A DNA stretch of 6,895 nucleotides from an uncultured Chlorobiaceae bacterium (lineage in GTDB: Bacteria; Bacteroidota; Chlorobiia; Chlorobiales; Chlorobiaceae): positions 1 to 6,895 of the forward strand of contig CAIYWF010000281.1 in NCBI GenBank assembly GCA_903929845.1, in the 5' to 3' direction. The notes below the pieces were generated by a model that had not been told where the DNA came from, did no database searches, and saw only the letters and a program-made list of their open reading frames with translations. Position numbers and translations under genes: made by a program. Shown in pieces: positions 1 to 3,723 of this stretch; positions within the stretch are counted from its first letter, which is position 1, and the number at the start of each line of letters is the position of its first letter.

Positions 1-562
1 AAAAAAGCGGTTTCACGAAAATGTTCGGAGAACCATAATATTTAAAAGGCAGTCTATTTGTGAATATTGGCACCTCGGTTGGCTCACCCTCAATTTGTTG
101 TTTCATTATTTTTCTATCTTCATATCCACATAATGATTTGGTTAACTTGCTTGCGACAGGACCGCCTAAAATTAGCAGGTTTTCGTATCGTGTAAAGTTA
201 GTGTCTTTTTCTCGATAATCTAAAGTCTTTATTGGGTTTTTTGGATTTAACGATTTCAATATCCGTCTTGATATTTTATTAGCATCTCTTATATAATTAG
301 ACATTTTTCTTTTGCCGCCATTTTGTGCCAAGAGCAGCTTATTTGTATTTCCTGCTATGATGGCAGCATTGGTGTAATCTCCAAATAACAATTCCGGTAT
401 AATTATTCCTTTTCTATTGAAATCCGGTATATTTTCGCTATTTTCAACATTTATCAACGGGGTTATTGCGTTATCAGATTCACTTGATAACGAGGAATTT
501 TTATTAATTCCAAAACCAATACAGTGATCATTTTTTTGCATCTCTGAGAATGAATTAGCCAT
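1..562 (-). CDS. Unrecognised protein, N-terminal 187 residues, cut by the left window edge
   Basis: An uninterrupted frame runs from an ATG at 562 to the left edge, giving 187 codons with no stop, so the C-terminus is missing. A good ribosome site (GGAG at 571-574, 8 bases upstream) supports this start. The product starts MANSFSEMQKN. Its first 45 or so residues are polar and probably disordered. An ordered-looking part follows (IIIPELLFGDYTNAAIIAG near residues 53-71), then a basic stretch (GGKRKMSNYIRDANKISRR, 82-100), then a hydrophobic strand running into a glycine turn (LLILGGPVASKL, 129-140). The last pattern is what a Rossmann-like nucleotide-binding loop can look like, but I cannot assign a family. 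There is no signal peptide or membrane segment. Codon use is much more AT-rich than in the operon to the right, and the gene has its own leader, so it is probably a separate transcription unit of different origin. Confidence 0.8.
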   Translation of the reverse strand, partial: MANSFSEMQKNDHCIGFGINKNSSLSSESDNAITPLINVENSENIPDFNRKGIIIPELLFGDYTNAAIIAGNTNKLLLAQNGGKRKMSNYIRDANKISRRILKSLNPKNPIKTLDYREKDTNFTRYENLLILGGPVASKLTKSLCGYEDRKIMKQQIEGEPTEVPIFTNRLPFKYYGSPNIFVKPLF

Positions 563-597
563 ATTGATATCTCCATTTATTAAATTTTGCTATTCAG

Positions 598-626
598 ATT
601 ATGATAAAATCACAAATTTTGAGCAA
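598..626 (-). promoter_or_regulatory. Candidate sigma70-type promoter for the left-edge gene
   Basis: On the minus strand a TTGCTC box (621-626) and a CATAAT box (598-603) are separated by exactly 17 bases. They lie upstream of the GGAG ribosome site and the ATG at 562. The spacing is ideal and the match is 4 of 6 in the -35 box and 5 of 6 in the -10 box. In such AT-rich DNA chance matches are common, so this is only a candidate. Confidence 0.3.
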
Positions 627-651
627 CTATATACCTCATTACAATCAATAA

Positions 652-669
652 TTTAAATTTAAATTTAAA
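652..669. repeat. 18-bp perfect AT-only palindrome
   Basis: TTTAAATTTAAATTTAAA reads the same on both strands. It is also three phased TTTAAA units. It sits 26 bases upstream of the candidate -35 box of the left-edge gene. A position just upstream of a promoter fits an UP-element or the site of an AT-binding regulator, but simple sequence in AT-rich DNA could give the same pattern. Confidence 0.5.
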
Positions 670-724
670 GATTATGGTAATTGAGGCAACACATAAAATA
701 TTTATAAGTAAAAAATACAATCAA

Positions 725-991
725 CTAAACAAAGTTAGCCATTCCAATACCGAAACACCTGATCTTATACAGACCGACGAGCAGAATATGTCGCATAATC
801 ATGTGGATCAATCGCTCCACTAACTTTTTCTCAGAAAAGCTGATTAAGTTGGTATTTGACTTTGGCATATTAGTAAATTGGTAATCAACCTAAAATCTAT
901 ACCCTCTTTTAAATTTCAGACTATTAGAACAGAAATTTATCTGCAGGCCAATCTATATTTTTTTAAGCCTTACGGGGAATATCTTCCTGCT
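725..991 (-). pseudogene. Decayed C-terminal fragment of an IS91-family (Y2/HUH) transposase
   Basis: One minus-strand frame, ending at a TAG at 725-727, can be read from about 991 if two in-frame TAG codons (953-955 and 890-892) are passed over. Its best part is HILLVGLYKIRCFG, followed shortly by AN. This matches in spacing the conserved C-terminal motif of IS91-type transposases as I remember it (H-hydrophobic-L-P-x-G-F-x-x-IR-x-aromatic-G). Upstream, in the same frame, are SNS and then V-D-Y-Q-F, which resemble the family's AISNSR and VTFxY segments at nearly the usual distance, and IG preceded by a stop in place of the usual Y of YLG. The catalytic part with the HUH and Tyr residues is not present. 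The longest open piece (868-725, 47 codons) has no convincing ribosome site. I read this as a remnant, not an active gene. The family call rests on recalled motifs without an alignment. Confidence 0.42.
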
Positions 992-1054
992 TTAAACTGT
1001 TATCTGGACCTTAATCCATCAGTATCAATTATTCCAATCCCTTAATCCTTCAAA

Positions 1055-2173
1055 TCAAGGTTCAGACACTTTTACCCTGACTATTCCCGTGAGAAGGTCG
1101 AACATTAGAGCTGATTTAAGTTGTTGGTATTTGTATAAGATTTTGTTTTCTATCCGGGCTTTTGAATCAATGCTTAATAGATGTTTCGCAATTTCTTTTT
1201 GTTCGTTAAACTGCGGTTTTTTTATAATAAGGCTCAGAATTTTTGAGACAGCTAAACCTGGTTGAGCTGAAGCTTCTGAATATTGGTTCAAATTCATCAC
1301 GGCAAGCAATTGTGATAACCAATCTACTGAAATTTGATCTAATACTGAGACGACCACAGCATGTTCAGAGGCATAAAACTTACCCATAACTCTATTAACA
1401 TTTCCACATAAAGCACCTTGACGTCCAATTAAGAAATAGTTCCCATCATGTGTATACTCTGTGGTGAAACCCCTCAAACCATTTCCTCCATATACGGGGT
1501 ATCGAGCATAGTCAAAAATTGAGTTCGAAATAATTCCTTCACCACTTTTCATTGATGCTAATTCCCCAATCTTCACCACCTCCCACTCCTTCGGCACCCA
1601 CCCCAACTCACTCTGCTTATACAACTCGGGAGCATATTCATAGCTCGGTCTCAGTTTTTGTGTTTTCAGGTCAATACCACGGGTAAAGAGGTCGCGCATC
1701 ATGCCGGACTTGATTGCCTTGTACTTGGCAATAGCCGCCTCCGTCTTTTCGATCACTGCGTCAACGGTGGAGAGAATACGGGCAATTTTGCGTTGTTCGG
1801 AGAGGGGAAATGTCTCAAAGGTCACCCGATACAAGTAATCACGACTAATACTCGGAACACCTGTTGACTCGTTAAGCTTTTTTAAATCAAACTTTAGCAG
1901 ATTATAGTAAAGCCATTTTGCATCAACGTTTGCATTGGGTAAAACTGCATAGGCTGTATCAATAACCCAACAGTCTCCGGTTATAAAAAGCGGTTTATCT
2001 AAAGTTCCTTTTCTGGCAACCACCACTAAAGGGCCATGAAAGAGCGGCTTTGTTGCCGAACCGACTAATCCACCAGTACCATAAATACCGATAGATGTAG
2101 AGTCGTTCGATCGAATTTCTTTAGGACTTGCGCCGTATTCAATTGTTGAGAGATTTCTTAAAGACTCACTCAT
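1055..2173 (-). CDS. hsdS: Type I restriction-modification specificity subunit (HsdS), two target-recognition domains
   Basis: This 372-residue protein should bind DNA as the sequence-reading subunit of a type I restriction-modification complex. The layout is typical. TRD1 covers about residues 1-124 (with YGTGG near 31 and VVVARKG). The first long spacer helix covers about 125-165 (SEQRKIARILSTVDAVIEKTE, ending in the family signature GMMRDLFTRGID). TRD2 begins GWVPKEWEVVKIGEL near 191 and has YGGNG and LIGRQGALCGNV. The second spacer helix covers about 322-367 and ends in LMFDLLTGIVRV. The two TRDs look like the same subtype. TRD1 lacks the W-x-x-x-x-L lead-in seen in TRD2, so the N-terminus is slightly short. 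I chose the ATG at 2173 over a GTG at 2188: the ATG has GGGAG in front, gives an 8-base overlap with the upstream gene, and adds no orphan residues. No hsdM or hsdR lies beside it, so its methylase partner must be elsewhere or it works in another complex. Confidence 0.93.
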   Translation of the reverse strand: MSESLRNLSTIEYGASPKEIRSNDSTSIGIYGTGGLVGSATKPLFHGPLVVVARKGTLDKPLFITGDCWVIDTAYAVLPNANVDAKWLYYNLLKFDLKKLNESTGVPSISRDYLYRVTFETFPLSEQRKIARILSTVDAVIEKTEAAIAKYKAIKSGMMRDLFTRGIDLKTQKLRPSYEYAPELYKQSELGWVPKEWEVVKIGELASMKSGEGIISNSIFDYARYPVYGGNGLRGFTTEYTHDGNYFLIGRQGALCGNVNRVMGKFYASEHAVVVSVLDQISVDWLSQLLAVMNLNQYSEASAQPGLAVSKILSLIIKKPQFNEQKEIAKHLLSIDSKARIENKILYKYQQLKSALMFDLLTGIVRVKVSEP

Positions 2174-2179
2174 CTCCCA
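2166..2179 (-). promoter_or_regulatory. Translational-coupling junction, DUF1016 gene to hsdS
   Basis: TGGGAGATGAGTGA carries the GGGAG ribosome site, the hsdS start ATG and, in the other frame, the TGA stop of the DUF1016 gene. The two genes overlap by the eight bases ATGAGTGA. The same 14-mer with one change occurs at the preceding junction (3217-3230). Confidence 0.75.
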
Positions 2180-3224
2180 CCCCCTCACCCCGACTCATCT
2201 CCCTCTCAATCTCCTCAATACTCGGCAAGCTTTCCCTCAAATTATCCGGCAGAGAGCGTGTCAGTTCATATTCTGAAACACCAATGGGTTTATGAATATC
2301 CCTGAGAGCGTATTCGGCAAATACTTTGTCTTTACTTTCACAGAGTATCAAGCCAATGGTTTTCTCATCTGTTGTATGTTTCAACAGATCATCCACAGCG
2401 GAGCAATAAAAATTCATCTTCCCGGCATATTCCGGCTTGAACTCGCCTTTTTTGAGTTCGATGACCATGAAACAGCGTAACCGCAAGTGATAAAAGAGAA
2501 GATCTATGTAAAAATCTTTGTCGCTGATTTCAAGATGGTACTGCCTGCCAACAAAAGCAAAACCGGCACCCAGTTCAACCAGAAATTTTTCGAGGTGTTT
2601 GATAAGTTCCGTTTCCAGTTCCCGCTCGGCATAAGGTTCCGTCAGTGTAAGAAAATCAAAAATATAGGGGTCTTTTAAAGCCTGCCGTACCATATCGGAT
2701 TGCGGCATGGCCAGCGTTTGGTCGAAGTTGTTGGCCAGCGAACCCTGACGGCTATACTGGTCGCTTTTTATCATTGTAGCAAGGGTATCGCGGTTCCAGC
2801 CATTTGTTGCTGTCTGCTCCATGTACCAGAATCGAACGGGTACATCCTTGATTTTTTCAATCAACAAGCAATGATGACCCCAGGGAATACCTGCAAGCAT
2901 GGTTTTGTCAGGTAATTTTGCCACAGCCTGTGGCAAAATTGTCTGGGAGACCGGATACTCTCGATAAAAGGCAATCATTCTGCCAATATTCCTCTCTGAA
3001 AACCCTTTGATCTCAGGCAATTCGTTGTGGATATCTTTTGAAAGCCTGGGTATAACCGCAGCACCCCAACCCGCCACTTTTTGTTTCTCCACAAGCATCT
3101 TTCCGATATCCCAATACATGGCAATCAGTTCCGAATTGGCGGAGAGGATCGCTTTTGTTTGCGCTTGCTGTATTCTCTGCTTAATGTCGATCAGCAGAAT
3201 CTTGTAAAAAGTCAGTTCACTCAT
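2166..3224 (-). CDS. DUF1016 (YhcG-like) protein with PD-(D/E)xK nuclease fold
   Basis: The 352-residue product has the two-part structure of the YhcG family. The N-terminal domain (about 5-150) contains YWDIGKML, GFSERNIGRMIAFY and the family hallmark IPWGHHCLLIEKIKD (113-127). The C-terminal domain (about 175-310) is of the PD-(D/E)xK nuclease type, with catalytic-looking FYIDLLFYH (D241), IELKKG (E256, K258) and a downstream helix EYAGKMNFYCSAVDD. All expected acidic and lysine residues are present, so nuclease activity is plausible, though for most family members the substrate is unknown. Genes of this family are often found inside type I restriction operons next to hsdS, as here. It overlaps the upstream gene by 8 bases and hsdS by 8 bases, so the three are co-translated. 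The last ten residues (RGEGVGDE) are a family-atypical tail dictated by the overlap. A 12-bp inverted repeat lies inside the gene at 2914-2940. Confidence 0.93.
   Translation of the reverse strand: MSELTFYKILLIDIKQRIQQAQTKAILSANSELIAMYWDIGKMLVEKQKVAGWGAAVIPRLSKDIHNELPEIKGFSERNIGRMIAFYREYPVSQTILPQAVAKLPDKTMLAGIPWGHHCLLIEKIKDVPVRFWYMEQTATNGWNRDTLATMIKSDQYSRQGSLANNFDQTLAMPQSDMVRQALKDPYIFDFLTLTEPYAERELETELIKHLEKFLVELGAGFAFVGRQYHLEISDKDFYIDLLFYHLRLRCFMVIELKKGEFKPEYAGKMNFYCSAVDDLLKHTTDEKTIGLILCESKDKVFAEYALRDIHKPIGVSEYELTRSLPDNLRESLPSIEEIEREMSRGEGVGDE
2914..2940. repeat. Perfect 12-bp inverted repeat with 3-base loop inside the DUF1016 gene
   Basis: AATTTTGCCACA, GCC, TGTGGCAAAATT: twelve of twelve bases pair and the loop is three bases. 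It encodes ILPQAVAKL (about residues 96-104) between the two conserved parts of the N-terminal domain, directly before the IPWGHH motif, where family members vary in length. There is no T-tract after it on either strand, so it is not an intrinsic terminator. It would form a strong hairpin in the operon mRNA. Confidence 0.8.
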
Positions 3225-3230
3225 ATCCCA
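3217..3230 (-). promoter_or_regulatory. Translational-coupling junction, 168-residue gene to DUF1016 gene
   Basis: TGGGATATGAGTGA holds a GGGA ribosome-site core, the DUF1016 start ATG and the TGA stop of the upstream gene. The coding overlap is the eight bases ATGAGTGA, identical to the overlap at the DUF1016-hsdS junction. Confidence 0.7.
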
Positions 3231-3723
3231 ACTCCATCAAAAACCCTGCCAGCTCTACACTCGCAGCATCCCGTTCTTTGAGAATGCTATGCAATGGTTG
3301 GAGATATTTTTCCCCGAGATTTTCTTGGTTTAAACAAAGCGTCCGGCTGTATTGGGTAAGGTACTCATCTACTATTGCGTAAATCGTTCCTCCCCACCAT
3401 GCAAGAATGAGCTTCTTGGCTTCAGTACTATCAAGAAGGTATATATTCAGCTCTAAACCAACCTTCGGCGTCTGGTGCTTGATTATTTCCCTTCGGGCAC
3501 ATTGTGGCACAAAGAACTTGTAAGCCTCTTCATGCTCTCTCTTTTCGCGCTTTCTCCCCACTACACTGCGTATTTCAAGCTGTTCTTTTTGCATGAAGCC
3601 CTCAATAGCAAACCGGTCATTAACTCTTTGCCAATAGCAGTACTGCTTAGATTTATTAATCGGTCTTAACTCAGTTGTTGTGTGAACTAATCGCATATAT
3701 TCACTCACTAATGAGAAACTCAT
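3217..3723 (-). CDS. Unrecognised 168-residue protein coupled to the TIR-radical SAM gene
   Basis: I do not recognise this family. The protein is soluble, with no signal peptide or membrane segment, and looks mixed alpha/beta. It has an aromatic-rich N-terminus (YCYWQRVNDRFAIEGF, 28-43), a highly charged stretch (VGRKREKREHEEAYKFF, 55-71) that may be a helix or nucleic-acid contact, strands such as VGLELNIYLL (88-97), a tryptophan pair WWGG (109-112), and a helical C-terminal third ending MELGYE. Four cysteines (29, 75, 130 and none paired nearby beyond these) do not form an obvious metal site. The start ATG shares four bases (ATGA) with the stop of the TIR-radical SAM gene and there is only a weak ribosome site, so it is probably translated by ribosomes finishing that gene. 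That coupling makes it the best candidate for a dedicated partner, substrate or regulator of the fusion protein. A coding role is supported by the overlaps on both ends. Confidence 0.85.
   Translation of the reverse strand: MSFSLVSEYMRLVHTTTELRPINKSKQYCYWQRVNDRFAIEGFMQKEQLEIRSVVGRKREKREHEEAYKFFVPQCARREIIKHQTPKVGLELNIYLLDSTEAKKLILAWWGGTIYAIVDEYLTQYSRTLCLNQENLGEKYLQPLHSILKERDAASVELAGFLMELGYE

Noticed and set aside
803..820. Small hairpin GTGGA...TCCAC followed by a T run on the plus strand, as a terminator
   Set aside because: The stem is only five base pairs with an eight-base loop and the T run starts several bases later. No plus-strand gene needs it.
674..823. Plus-strand 49-codon open frame starting ATG at 674
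   Set aside because: There is no ribosome site, the composition is random and it overlaps the better-supported IS91-like remnant on the other strand.
964..1000. Terminator for the operon downstream of hsdS
   Set aside because: The only local pairing (AAGC/GCTT around GGAA/TTCC) is weak and is followed by As, not Ts, in the direction of transcription. I see no convincing terminator after hsdS.
563..1054. CRISPR repeats, tRNA or attachment site in the long gap
   Set aside because: I found no regularly spaced repeat, no cloverleaf or T-loop consensus and no long direct repeat. Only the short GGATTAAGG doublet near 1009-1048 recurs, which is too short to mean anything.
2186..2188. GTG as an earlier start of hsdS, adding MRGWE
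   Set aside because: The ATG at 2173 has a ribosome site at normal spacing and the same overlap geometry as the preceding junction.
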